From contig CAVSUR010000002.1 in NCBI GenBank assembly GCA_963731285.1, positions 124,001 to 188,000 on the forward strand: a stretch of DNA of 64,000 nucleotides, in the 5' to 3' direction. Of the stretch, positions 1-10,315 are shown piece after piece (position 1 is the stretch's first letter; the number at the start of each line of letters is the position of its first letter). The position numbers and the translations under genes were made by a program. Source of the stretch: CAVSUR01 sp963731285. Lineage in GTDB: Bacteria; Actinomycetota; Actinomycetes; Streptosporangiales; Streptosporangiaceae. The notes beneath the pieces were generated by a model. The model saw only the letters and a program-made list of their open reading frames with translations. It did not search any database and was not told the DNA's origin.

Positions 1-471
1 AGGCAGCGAGAGCATTGACGATGAGGATCGCCTTGCTCTGGTCACGGATTCCGACATGGATATGTACACCGAATGTCTGGATCCGGCGGGCCAGCCACTG
101 CAACTGCTCGACGAGTTCGGCGTAGCGCTGAATGGGCGCCATCTTTGCATCTCGCCAGTCGCTCACGGGATGCGTTCCGGCACAGGCCAGCATCGTACCT
201 CGGCCGCCGGTGATCCGCTGAAGTTGCGCGATTGTGGCGGCCAGGTCCTCTTTTGCCTCGGAAACGGTGCTGCAGATGCCCGTTACGACTTCAACGGTCG
301 ACTGCATCATCTCGAACCGGATTTGGGGTGCTCGCCTGATTTGTCCAGGCCCGGTAGCGCGGCGAGCACCTCCTGTGCGTCCTGCCGCAGCAGCCTGGTG
401 CGGCCGTCGATGAGCTGGAGCTCCCATTCGATGCCCAGCGTCGGCCCTGCAGAGGGATTCCATCTGATCAT
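1..471 (-). CDS. GCS2-family carboxylate-amine / glutamate-cysteine ligase, N-terminal part, frameshifted
   Basis: This is the start of an ATP-dependent carboxylate-amine ligase of the GCS2 (YbdK-like) family, cut off by the window edge. The start ATG at 471 follows GGGAGG with about 9 bases of spacing. The protein opens with the family signature TLGIEWELQLID. After HPK near base 325 the frame breaks. One base earlier or later the family sequence resumes, with RFEMMQSTVEVV, then AGTHPVSDWRD and FGVHIHVGI, the motif with the metal-binding histidines. Restoring one A in the CCCAAA run repairs it to HPKIRFEMM. A one-base deletion is therefore seen directly; whether it is an assembly error or a real mutation is unknown. 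The true substrate of this subgroup cannot be told from sequence. Confidence 0.8.
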
Positions 472-569
472 CACCGCATGCCTCCCAGGGCCCCCGGCCA
501 AACTGCCCGTGCTCCCCCGCGGTTATACCCAGGCCGTGCCCCGCCGGCCCGGGCTGCCGCAGGCCGGCG

Positions 570-584
570 GCCCGGCGGCCGGGC
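570..584 (-). terminator. GC hairpin after the mutase gene
   Basis: A 6-bp perfect stem (GCCCGG/CCGGGC) with a 3-base loop lies 3 bases past the stop codon of the acyl-CoA mutase gene. It has no T-tract, as is usual in high-GC actinobacteria. Termination here is an inference from position and shape. Confidence 0.4.
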
Positions 585-587
585 GGC

Positions 588-2168
<1,581 letters not shown>

Positions 2169-2174
2169 CTGCCC

Positions 2175-2180
2175 AGACTA
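2175..2180 (-). promoter_or_regulatory. -10 hexamer TAGTCT before the mutase gene
   Basis: TAGTCT on the minus strand ends 6 bases before the ATG at 2168, which would put transcription initiation at the start codon itself. No convincing -35 is seen. Leaderless transcription is common in actinobacteria and is inferred here. Confidence 0.4.
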
Positions 2181-2320
2181 GGGCGTGTGCGCAGGCCAGC
2201 CTAGGGATAAGGGTCACGATGCGTGACCCGGCGGCGGTCAGCGCATAGGCTGCGCGGCACAGGCTACTGGCGAATGGGGACGCGCCGGGCGGCTCCGGCG
2301 CGGGCCGAGGATCGAGGGCC

Positions 2321-3533
2321 ATGACTGACTGCGCCCGCAGGCCGGCTGCCGTCCTGGCCGCGGCGGCGCTGGTGGTCCTCGGCAGCCTGGCGCTGCCGGC
2401 CGGGCCGGCCAGCGCGGCCGGCCCGCAGCTGGCAGGCGGCTCGCGGACGGCCGCGGGCGGCACCGCGCCGGCCCGTGCTGACATTGGCGGAGCGCGGCTG
2501 GCCGGCCGGGGCATTATGGTGAACTACCCGGGCCGCGGCGCCCGCAGGCTGCCCAGGATCCCGGCCAGCGCGTACGTGATCGCCGACGCCGGAACCGGGC
2601 AGGTGCTGGCGGCCAGGGACGCGCATGGCGAGTTCCCGCCCGCCAGCACGCTGAAGGTCCTCACCGCGATCACGCTGATCCCCCGGCTGAACCCGGACGC
2701 GCTGGTCACGGCGACCCGGCGGGCAACCTCCGTGGTGCCGAACGTGGTTGGCCTGATCCGGGGCCGGCGCTACCTGATCGCGGACCTGTTCCGGGCGCTG
2801 CTGCTGATATCGGCCAATGACGCGGCGGTCTCGCTGGCCCAGGCGACCGGCTCCTACAGCCGCGGCATGGCGATGATCAACGCGCAGGCACGCCAGCTGC
2901 AGGCCTATGACGTGGTCGCCAAGGACCCCAACGGGCTGCCCGCGGCTGGCCAGCACGTGTCGGCCTACGACCTGGCCCTGATCGCCCGGCGGGCGCTGGC
3001 CATTCCGGCCTTCGTGAGGTACGACTCGACGCTGGCCGCCCGGTTCCCGGTCCGGCCCCGGCACAAGGTGACGCTGGTGAACCAGAACGCCCTGCTCACC
3101 GGCTACCGGGGCGGCATCGGCGGCAAGATCGGCTGGACCGAGGCGGCCAGGGCCACCTATATCGGGCTGGCCAGGCGACACGGGATGACGCTGATCGTGA
3201 CGCTGCTGCACTGCACCCCGCTGCAGGAGATCACGTCCGGCGAGAAGCTGCTGAACTGGGGCTTCGCCATGGACGGCAAGGTCTCGCCGGTCGGCATGCT
3301 GGTGCCGCCGCGGCCGGCGGTGCGGCCGGCCCGGGCGGCGCGGCCTGGCCCGGGCGGGCGGCTCCGCGCAGGCTCGGCCGGCCCGGGCGGCACGGCCGGG
3401 CGGCTCCGCGCCGGCGAGCCCGGCCCGGCTGCCCGCGGCCACGGTGGCGGCGGCCGTGCTCATGATCGCCACCGTGGTGGCGGCGACCGGCTGGCTCGCC
3501 GCGCTGCGCCGGCGGCGGCGCAGCGCCGGCTAG
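2321..3533 (+). CDS. D-alanyl-D-alanine carboxypeptidase (PBP5/DacF-like), frameshifted near its 3' end
   Basis: This is a secreted, membrane-anchored low-molecular-weight penicillin-binding protein that trims peptidoglycan stem peptides. The start ATG follows a GAGG-type site. An N-terminal signal peptide ends around ASA. The serine-hydrolase motifs are STLK (SxxK), SAN (SxN) and GGKIGWT, where the usual KTG box reads KIG. The initial frame degenerates after about base 3330 in a GC-rich Pro/Ala linker. One frame over, from about 3345 to the TAG at 3531-3533, an obvious membrane anchor appears (AAAVLMIATVVAA followed by an Arg-rich tail). One inserted base between about 3330 and 3440 explains this. 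If the initial frame were used it would run to 3595 with no anchor. Confidence 0.85.
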
Positions 3534-3665
3534 CGTCCCCGGTCTGCCGTGATCGCGGAAGATCCTCAGCAGCTGGAACTGGCGCTTCTCCGTGATCATG
3601 AGATTGGCCAGGCTGGCCGCTGCCCGGCCGCAGCGGAACCGGGGCCAGCCAGGCGCGCCCCGAGG

Positions 3666-4676
3666 CTAGCCAGGCGGCAGAAAGCCGATCTTGTCCCGGA
3701 CGGCGCTGATCGTGCGGGCCGCGATCTCGCGGGCGCGGGCCGCGCCAGACGCCAGGATGGCGTCCAGCTCGGCCTCGCTGGCCAGGAGCATCTCGGTCCG
3801 CTCCCGGATCGGGGCGAACGCATCGACCACGACCTCGGCCAGGTCCTTCTTGAACGCCCCGTAGCCGGCGCCCGCGTAGCGCCGCTCCAGCTCGGCCACG
3901 CTCTGCCCGGACAGCGCCGAGTAGATCCGCAGCAGGTTGGTGATGCCCGGCTTGGCCTCCTCGTCGGCGCGGACCTCGCTGCCGGTGTCGGTCACCGCAC
4001 GGGAGATCTTCCTGCGGATCGCCGCCGGCTCTTCCAGCACGTCGATCAGGCCCTGCGGGGACGAGGCCGACTTGCTCATCTTGATCGCCGGGTCCTGCAG
4101 GTCGGCGATCCTGGCCACCTCGGGCAGGATGTACGGGCCCGGCACCACCAGTGTCTGGCCGAACCGGCGGTTGAAGCGCTGGGCCAGCGTCCTGGTCAGC
4201 TCGAGGTGCTGGCGCTGATCCTCGCCGACCGGCACCTGGTCGGTGTTGTAGAGCAGGATGTCGGCGGCCTGAAGGATCGGGTAGGTGAACAGGCCGACGC
4301 TGGCCGAGTCCGCGCCGGATCTGGCCGACTTGTCCCTGAACTGAATCATCCTGGCCGCCTCGCCGAAGCCGGTGAGGCAGCTGAGCATCCAGGTCAGCTC
4401 GGCGTGCTGCGGCACGTGGCTCTGCGCGAACACGATGCAACGGTCGGGGTCGAGCCCGGCCGCGATCAGCTGGGCCGCGGCCACCCGGGTGCGGCGGCGC
4501 AGCTGCGTCGCGTCCTCCGGCATCGTCATCGTGATCGCGTGCAGGTCCACGACGCAGTACACCGCATCGTGGGTTTCCTGCATGGCCACCCACTGGCGGA
4601 CCGCGCCCAGATAGTTGCCGATATGGAAAGAGTCGGCGGTGGGCTGGATGCCGGAGAAGGCGCGCGGTCGGGACAT
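3666..4676 (-). CDS. trpS: Tryptophanyl-tRNA synthetase
   Basis: This class I aminoacyl-tRNA synthetase charges tRNA-Trp; a tRNA-Trp gene lies at the far right of the same window. The 336-residue length is normal. The HIGH-type signature is HIGN (residues 18-21) and KMSKS lies near residue 200. Other TrpS landmarks are FSGIQPTADSFHIGNYLGA at the N-terminus and GEDQRQHLELTR. It lies 49 bases downstream of guaB3. A TAGAAT hexamer 7 bases before the ATG and the lack of a Shine-Dalgarno suggest its own leaderless transcript. Confidence 0.96.
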   Translation of the reverse strand: MSRPRAFSGIQPTADSFHIGNYLGAVRQWVAMQETHDAVYCVVDLHAITMTMPEDATQLRRRTRVAAAQLIAAGLDPDRCIVFAQSHVPQHAELTWMLSCLTGFGEAARMIQFRDKSARSGADSASVGLFTYPILQAADILLYNTDQVPVGEDQRQHLELTRTLAQRFNRRFGQTLVVPGPYILPEVARIADLQDPAIKMSKSASSPQGLIDVLEEPAAIRRKISRAVTDTGSEVRADEEAKPGITNLLRIYSALSGQSVAELERRYAGAGYGAFKKDLAEVVVDAFAPIRERTEMLLASEAELDAILASGAARAREIAARTISAVRDKIGFLPPG

Positions 4677-4683
4677 GGCCGGA

Positions 4684-4689
4684 ATTCTA
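4684..4689 (-). promoter_or_regulatory. -10 hexamer TAGAAT before trpS
   Basis: TAGAAT on the minus strand ends 7 bases before the trpS ATG, in the short guaB3-trpS gap. No -35 is obvious. The spacing implies a leaderless mRNA. Confidence 0.4.
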
Positions 4690-4725
4690 GTTGCGCCCCG
4701 GCCGCGCGCGCCCGCCTGCGGTCCG

Positions 4726-5857
4726 TCAGCGGCGCGGCGCGGCGCTGGGCGTCACCACGACCTCGACCCGCTGGAACTCCTTGAGGTCGGAGTAGCCGGA
4801 GGTGGCCATCGCCCGGCGCAGCGCGCCGACCAGGTTCATCGTGCCGTCGGCGACCGTCGACGGGCCGTACAGGATCTGCTCGAGCGAGCCGACCGTGCCG
4901 ACCTGGACCCGGGCGCCGCGCGGCAGCTCCGGGTGGTGGGCCTCGCTGCCCCAGTGCCAGCCGCGGCCGGGCGCCTCGGCTGGACCGGGCGAGCGGCGAG
5001 CCGATCATCACCGCGTCGGCGCCGCAGGCCAGCGCCTTGGCGATGTCGCCGCTGGTGCGCATGCCGCCGTCGGCGATCACGTGCACGTAGCGGCCGCCGG
5101 ACTCGTCCAGGTAGTCGCGCCGGGCCGCGGCCACGTCGGCGATCGCGGTCGCCATCGGCACGGCGATGCCGAGCACCGCCGCGGTGGTGTGGCCGGCGCC
5201 GCCGCCGAAGCCGACCAGCACGCCGGCCGCGCCGGTGCGCATCAGGTGCAGCGCCGCGTTGTAGGTGGCGCAGCCGCCGACGATGACCGGCACGTCGAGC
5301 TCGTAGATGAACTGCTTGAGGTTCAGCGGCTCGGCCTGGCCCGAGACGTGCTCGGCCGACACGGTGGTGCCGCGGATGACGAACAGGTCGACGCCGGCGT
5401 CGAGCACCGCCTTGTAGTAGCCGGACGGTGCGCTGCGGCGACAGCCGGGCCGCGGTGGTGACCCCGGCGTCGCGGATCTCCTCGATCCGGCGCGCCGATC
5501 AGGTCCTCGCGGATCGGCTCGGCGTAGATCTCCTGCAGCCGCCGGGTCGGCGGCCTCGTCGTCCAGCGCGGCGATCTCGTCGAGCAGCGGCTCGGGGTCG
5601 TCGTACCGGGTCCACAGGCCCTCGAGGTCGAGCACGCCCAGGCCGCCGAGCCGGCCGATCGCGATCGCGGTCGCGGGCGACACGACGCTGTCCATCGGCG
5701 CCACGACCAGCGGCAGCTCGAACCGGTAGGCGTCGATCTGCCAGGCGATCGACACGTCCTCGGGGTCCCGGGTGCGCCGGGACGGCACGATGGCGATGTC
5801 GTCGAGCGCGTACGCCCGGCGGCCGGTCTTGCCGCGGCCGATCTCGACCTGGGTCAC
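4726..5857 (-). CDS. guaB3: GuaB3-family IMP dehydrogenase-related protein, broken by four single-base insertions
   Basis: This belongs to the IMP dehydrogenase/GMP reductase barrel family, in the actinobacterial GuaB3 branch that follows guaB. It starts MTQVEIGRGK and shows APMDSVVSP, VIVGGCATYNAALH and ADGGMRTSGDIAKALA. GuaB3 proteins lack CBS domains, consistent with the short length. Extra bases near 5545, 5490, 5423 and 4984 each shift the frame. Removing them gives a continuous protein through RRLQEIYAEPIRED, TVRYYKAV and LEQILYGPS to the TGA at 4726-4728. No nonsense substitutions are seen and conserved residues are intact, so assembly error is more likely than gene death. The exact reaction of GuaB3 is not settled. 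Confidence 0.85.
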
Positions 5858-5883
5858 TACTGGGCTCCCGTCCTGCGGCGCGG

Positions 5884-7376
5884 TCAGTCCGGCGGCTGTG
5901 GTAGTTCGGGGCCTCGGCGGTCATCTGGATGTCGTGCGGGTGGCTCTCTTTGGCCCGGCCGCGGTGATCCGGACGAACCGCGCCTGCTGCAGCTCGGCGA
6001 TCGTGCGCGGCGCCGCAGTAGCCCATGGCCGCCGCAGCCCGCCGACCAGCTGGTGGGCGACCGCGGCCAGCGGCCCGCGGTAGGGCACCTGGCCCTCGAC
6101 GCCCTCGGGCACCAGCTTGTCGTCGCGCAGCACGTCGTCCTGGAAGTAGCGGTCCTTGGAGTACGACCGGCCGCGCTCCGGGTTGCGCATCGCGCCGAGC
6201 GAGCCCATGCCGCGGTAGGACTTGTACTGCTTGCCGTTGACGAAGATCAGCTCGCCCGGGCCTCCTCGCAGCCGGCGAGCAGGCTGCCGAGCATGACGGT
6301 GTCGGCGCCGGCCGCGATCGCCTTGGCGATGTCGCCGGAGTACTGCATGCCGCCGTCGCCGATCACCGGGACGCCGGCCGGGCCGGGCCGCCAGCGACGC
6401 CTCGTAGATCGCGCGTGATCTGCGGCACGCCGACGCCGGCGACGACCCGGGTGGTGCAGATCGAGCCCGGGCCCGACGCCGACCTTGACCGCGTCGGCGC
6501 CGGCGTCGATCAGCGCCTGGGCGCCGGCCCTGGTCGCGACGTTGCCGCCGATGATGTCGACCCGCGCGTCGGCCTTGAGCTGGGCGACCATGTCGAGCAC
6601 CGCCGCGGCGGTGGCCGTGCGCGGTGTCGACGACGAGGAAGTCGACGCCCGCGTCGATCAGCGCCTGGGCCCGCTTGTAGGCGTCCTCGCCGACGCCGAC
6701 CGCCGCGCCGACCACCAGCCGGCCGTCGGCGTCCTTGGTGGCGCTCGGGAACTGCTCGCTCTTGGTGAAGTCCTTGACCGTGATCAGCCCGCGCAGCCGG
6801 CCGGCCGCGTCGACGAGCGGCAGCTTCTCGACCTTGTGCCGGCCGAGCAGCGCCAGCGCCTCGTCGCGGCCGACCCCGACCGGCGCGGTGACCAGCGGCA
6901 TCGGCGTCATGACGCTCGCGACCCGGCGGCGGTGGTCGGTCTCGAACCGGATGTCGCGGTTGGTGACGATGCCGAGCAGCACGCCGTCCGGCGTCGACGA
7001 CCGGCACGCCCGGAGATGCGGTAGCGGGCGCACAGCTCGTCGACGTCGGCGAGGGTGGCGTCCGGGCCGCAGGTGACCGGGTTGGTGATCATGCCGGCCT
7101 CGGACCGCTTGACGATGTCGACCTGCTCGGCCTGCTCCTCGACCGACAGGTTGCGGTGCAGCACCCCGACGCCGCCCTGGCGGGCCATCGCGATCGCCAT
7201 CCGCGCCTCGGTGACGGTGTCCATGGCCGAGGACAGCAGCGGCACCCGCAGCGTGATTGCGGGTCAGCCGGGTGGTGGTGTCGGCCTCGCTCGGCAGCAC
7301 GTCGGAGGCGCCGGGCAGCAGCAGCACGTCGTCGAAGGTCAGGCCGGGCGGGCCGAACTTCGGCGTCGTCGCTCAT
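5884..7376 (-). CDS. guaB: IMP dehydrogenase, broken by about a dozen single-base indels
   Basis: IMP dehydrogenase oxidises IMP to XMP, the committed step of GMP synthesis. The start is MSDDA at 7376. Recognisable pieces in successive frames are DDVLLLPGASDVLPSE, SSAMDTVTEARMAIAMAR, the CBS-domain pair (TNRDIRFETDHRRRVASVMT and VKDFTKSEQFP), VGVGPG with SICTTR (catalytic Cys loop), IGDGGMQYSGDIAKA and SYRGMGSLGAM. Frame changes occur near 7358, 7257, 7010, 6989, 6612, 6471, 6413, 6384, 6257, 6032, 6006, 5953 and probably 5890. Nine or more are insertions. The stop is placed at the TGA at 5884-5886, 26 bases before guaB3. Because guaB is usually essential and every piece is conserved, technical error is the likely cause. 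Confidence 0.87.
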
Positions 7377-7407
7377 GTCACGTCCGTGGCCGAGTGGGAT
7401 GCGTTCA

Positions 7408-7413
7408 ATCCTA
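7408..7413 (-). promoter_or_regulatory. Possible -10 (TAGGAT) of guaB
   Basis: TAGGAT on the minus strand lies 31 bases upstream of the guaB ATG. The position suits a promoter with a short leader, but I see no TTGAC-like -35 at 16-18 bases. Confidence 0.35.
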
Positions 7414-7815
7414 GTGCTACGGCCAGGCCGGCAGGCCGCCGCGCCAGGCGGCCCCGCCGGAGCAGCCGCGGACCAGCCGGCTGCGGTATCCGGTTATCAC
7501 GCGCGCCCGGCGGCATGAGCTCGTCCCGGTCTCCAGCGGTCAGCTCGGCCAGCACCCGCCGCACCAGAGCTCCCGCCGGCCAGTGCCGCGCACGCGCCGG
7601 GCCCAGGTAGAAACTGCTCGGGCTCTGCTCGTGCGTCGCGTGCCCGGGAGACCGTCAGCCAGGACTCGGCCGCAGCGCCGCGCCCCGAGGCACACCGAAC
7701 CCGAACGGCGAACCGGCCCGTACCCGCGCCGCTGCGCGGCAGCAGGCGATGTTCAGCCGCCGACACAGCATAGACCGGTACAGCTCGTCGTCACCGTCGG
7801 CATCCACAGGATATC
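7414..7815. other. Non-coding gap between groEL and guaB
   Basis: About 400 bases with no recognisable gene in any frame. Short minus-strand frames show Arg/Ala-rich text without a family motif. I looked for a WhiB-type regulator, which often sits between groEL and guaB in Streptomyces. I found no set of four conserved cysteines and no GVWGG turn. Confidence 0.5.
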
Positions 7816-7882
7816 GCTGCCCGGCACGGCCGGGCAGCGAGAAGCCCGGCTGCCCCGCTCCGGCCGTCGCGGAAGCGGGGCA
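7816..7882. repeat. Two GC hairpins in the groEL-guaB gap
   Basis: Two perfect 9-bp inverted repeats stand side by side. The first is at 7816-7824/7830-7838 (GCTGCCCGG, 5-base loop). The second is at 7851-7859/7874-7882 (TGCCCCGCT, 14-base loop). Together with the groEL terminator at 7913-7940 they form a run of three hairpins in 125 bases. They may act as back-up terminators. Confidence 0.55.
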
Positions 7883-7912
7883 CCGGGCTGGCCAGACGGC
7901 CGCGGCCGGGCA

Positions 7913-7940
7913 CTGGGCACAGGGACGGACCTGTGCCCAG
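7913..7940 (-). terminator. Terminator hairpin of groES-groEL
   Basis: A perfect 11-bp stem (CTGGGCACAGG/CCTGTGCCCAG) with a 6-base loop lies 10 bases after the groEL stop codon. No T-tract follows. Confidence 0.65.
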
Positions 7941-7950
7941 CCTCAGCTGG

Positions 7951-9571
7951 TCAGTGCTGGTGGCCGTGGCCGGAGGCCGCGGCCTCCGGCTCGGGCTCCG
8001 GCTTGTCGGTCACCAGCACCTCGGTGGTGAGCAGCATGCCCGCGATGGAGGCCGCGTTCTGCACGGCCGAGCGGGTCACCTTGACCGGGTCGATCACGCC
8101 CTGCGCCATCAGGTCGCCGAACTCGCCGGTGGCGGCGTTGTAGCCGTGCCCGACGGGCAGGCTCGGCGATCTTGTTGACCACGACGCCGCCCTCGGCGCC
8201 GCGCGTTCTGCGCGATCCAGCGGGCCGGCGCGGTCAGCGCGACTGCGGACGACCCGGACGCCGATGGCCTCGTCGCCGGTCAGGCCCAGGTCACCGAGCT
8301 CGGCCGCCGCGTGCACCAGCGCGCTGCCGCCGCCGGGGATGATGCCCTCCTCGATGGCCGCGCGGGTTGCCGAGACGGCGTCCTCGAGCCGGTGCTTCTT
8401 CTCCTTGAGCTCGACCTCGGTGGCCGCGCCGGCGCGCAGCACAGCCACGCCGCCCGCCAGCTTGGCGATCCGCTCCTGCAGCTTCTCGCGGTCCCAGTCG
8501 GAGTCGGTGTTCTCGATCTCGGTGCGCAGCTGGCGGACCCGGTCGTCGACCTCGGCCTGCGTCGCCGGCGCCATCGATCGATCGTCGTGGTGTCCTTGGT
8601 CACCACGATCCGGCGGGCCTGGCCGAGCACATCGAGCCCGACATTGTCCAGCTTGAGGCCGACTTCCTCGCTGACGACCTGGCCGCCGGTGAGGACGGCC
8701 ATGTCGCCCAGCATCGCCTTGCGGCGGTCGCCGAAGCCCGGCGCCTTGACCGCGGTGACGTGCAGCAGGCCGCGGATCTTGTTGACCACCAGGGTGGACA
8801 GCGCCTCGCCGTCGACGTCCTCGGCGATGACCAGCAGCGGCTTCTTGGTCTGCGCGATCTTCTCGAGCAGCGGCAGGAACTCGGCCATCGCGGAGATCTT
8901 GCCGCCGTGCAGCAGGATGTAGGCGTCTTCGAGGACCGCCTCCATCCGCTCCGGGTCGGTGACGAAGTACGCCGAGATGTAGCCCTTGTCGAACTGCATG
9001 CCCTCGGTGAACTCGAGCTCCAGGCCCATGGTCGGCGGCTTCCTCGACGGTGATGACGCCGTCCTTGCCGACCTTGTCGAACGCCTCGGCGATCACCTCG
9101 CCGATCTTGGCGTCCTGCGCCGAGATGGTGGCGACGTTGGCGATCTCGCTCTGCTCCTCGACCTCGCGGGCCGACTTGAGCAGGATCTCGGCGACGGCTG
9201 CCGGCAGCGGCGTCGACGCCGCGCTTGAGTGCCATCGGGTTGGCGCCGGCCGCGACGCTGCGCAGGCCCTCGTGCACCATGGCCTGCGCCAGCACGGTCG
9301 CCGTGGTGGTGCCGTCGCCGGCTACATCGTTGGTCTTGGTCGCGACTTCCTTGGCGAGCTGCGCGCCCAGGTTCTCCTGCGGGTCCTCCAGGTCCATCTC
9401 GCGGGCGACGGTCACGCCATCGTTGGTGATGGTGGGAGCGCCCCACTTCTTGTCGATGACGACGTTGCGGCCCTTGGGACCGAGCGTCACCTTGACGGCG
9501 TCCGCGAGCCGGTTTACGCCGCGCTCAAGCGCGTGCCGCGCATCCTCGTTGAAGTCCAAGCTCTTGGCCAT
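7951..9571 (-). CDS. groEL: Chaperonin GroEL (Hsp60), broken by seven single-base insertions
   Basis: GroEL is the 60-kDa chaperonin that folds proteins with GroES, whose gene lies just upstream. The ATG at 9571 follows GAGG with 6 bases of spacing. Landmarks are VTLGPKGRNVVIDKKWG, the ATP site NDVAGDGTTTATVLAQ, GLELEFTEGMQFDKGY, KAPGFGDRRKAMLGD, EEGIIPGGGSALVHA and VGHGYNAATGEF. The tail PEAAASGHGHQH is His-rich, as in the GroEL1 copy paired with groES in many actinobacteria. Extra bases near 9201, 9033, 8577, 8560, 8242, 8202 and 8161 break the frame; removing them restores one protein of about 537 residues. All seven are insertions, which looks technical. A second groEL elsewhere in the genome is likely, and this one is probably GroEL1. 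Confidence 0.92.
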
Positions 9572-9774
9572 TGATTACCTCAGCCTTTGGTGTTTTTGCG
9601 AATATCTGTGTCGCGGATATCTTCTGTGGTGCGGATCTGCGCGCTCTCACGCCGCCGCCCCGGCCCGGCCTACGGCCCGGCGGAGTTGCCTCTGACGGGC
9701 CGCGGACCGATCCGGGGCGGCGAAGCGCAGCTGCGCCGCGCGCGGGCGAACCCGCGCACCGGCGCACCGGCGCG

Positions 9775-10086
9775 CTACTTCTCGACGATGGCGAGCACGT
9801 CCCGGGCGGAGAGCACCAGGTACTCCTCGCCGTGGTACTTGACCTCCGTGCCGCCGTACTTGCTGTACAGCACCACGTCGCCCACGCTGACGTCCATCGG
9901 GACGCGCTTGGCGCCTGCATCGTCGAACCGGCCCGGGCCGACAGCCAGGACTTCGCCCTCCTGGGGCTTCTCCTTGGCGGTGTCCGGGATGACCAGCCCG
10001 GATGCGGTGGTCTGCTCGGCCTCGAGCGGGCGCACCACGATCCGGTCTTCGAGCGGCTTGAGAACAACCTTGGTGGCGGTCGTCAC
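9775..10086 (-). CDS. groES: Co-chaperonin GroES
   Basis: This is the 10-kDa lid of the GroEL chamber. I chose the GTG at 10086 because GGGGGAGG lies 7 bases upstream and the protein then begins VTTATKVVLKPLEDRIVV, the normal length of 103 residues. An upstream in-frame extension exists but covers the leader. The mobile-loop region is EAEQTTASGLVIPDTAKEKP, followed by EGEVLAVGPGR and GDVVLYSKYGG. It is intact, unlike groEL 203 bases downstream. A CIRCE operator lies 99 bases upstream. Confidence 0.96.
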   Translation of the reverse strand: MTTATKVVLKPLEDRIVVRPLEAEQTTASGLVIPDTAKEKPQEGEVLAVGPGRFDDAGAKRVPMDVSVGDVVLYSKYGGTEVKYHGEEYLVLSARDVLAIVEK

Positions 10087-10184
10087 GATCTGACCTCCCC
10101 CTCCGGAAAGGGCTAGCGGAAAGATGATATAGAGAGGCGACCACGGCGGCCTGTCGTCGCGGGTGCCAGGCCGACTTCGTCGCA

Positions 10185-10211
10185 TTAGCACTCTACCGCA
10201 GTGAGTGCCAG
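10185..10211. promoter_or_regulatory. CIRCE operator (HrcA site) of groES-groEL
   Basis: TTAGCACTC, nine bases, then GAGTGCCAG. This matches the CIRCE consensus TTAGCACTC-N9-GAGTGCTAA in the left arm fully and in the right arm at 7 of 9. HrcA represses groES-groEL from such sites. On the minus strand the element also contains TAGAGT, a possible -10. Confidence 0.88.
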
Positions 10212-10315
10212 TTCGGAACAGTAACCCGGCGAGGTGGCCACGTCAAACCGGCAGGCTGGTGCGGTCCGGCCGGCGACCCGCGATCCGCCTGCGGGCCTGG
10301 CGCCTGCGGGCCTGG

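Noticed and set aside
7497..7766. A small regulator (WhiB-like) between groEL and guaB
   Set aside because: No four-cysteine pattern or GVWGG turn could be assembled in any frame.
4984..9203. Programmed frameshifting as the cause of the guaB/groEL breaks
   Set aside because: The sites share no slippery heptamer or downstream structure, are too many, and include both insertions and deletions.
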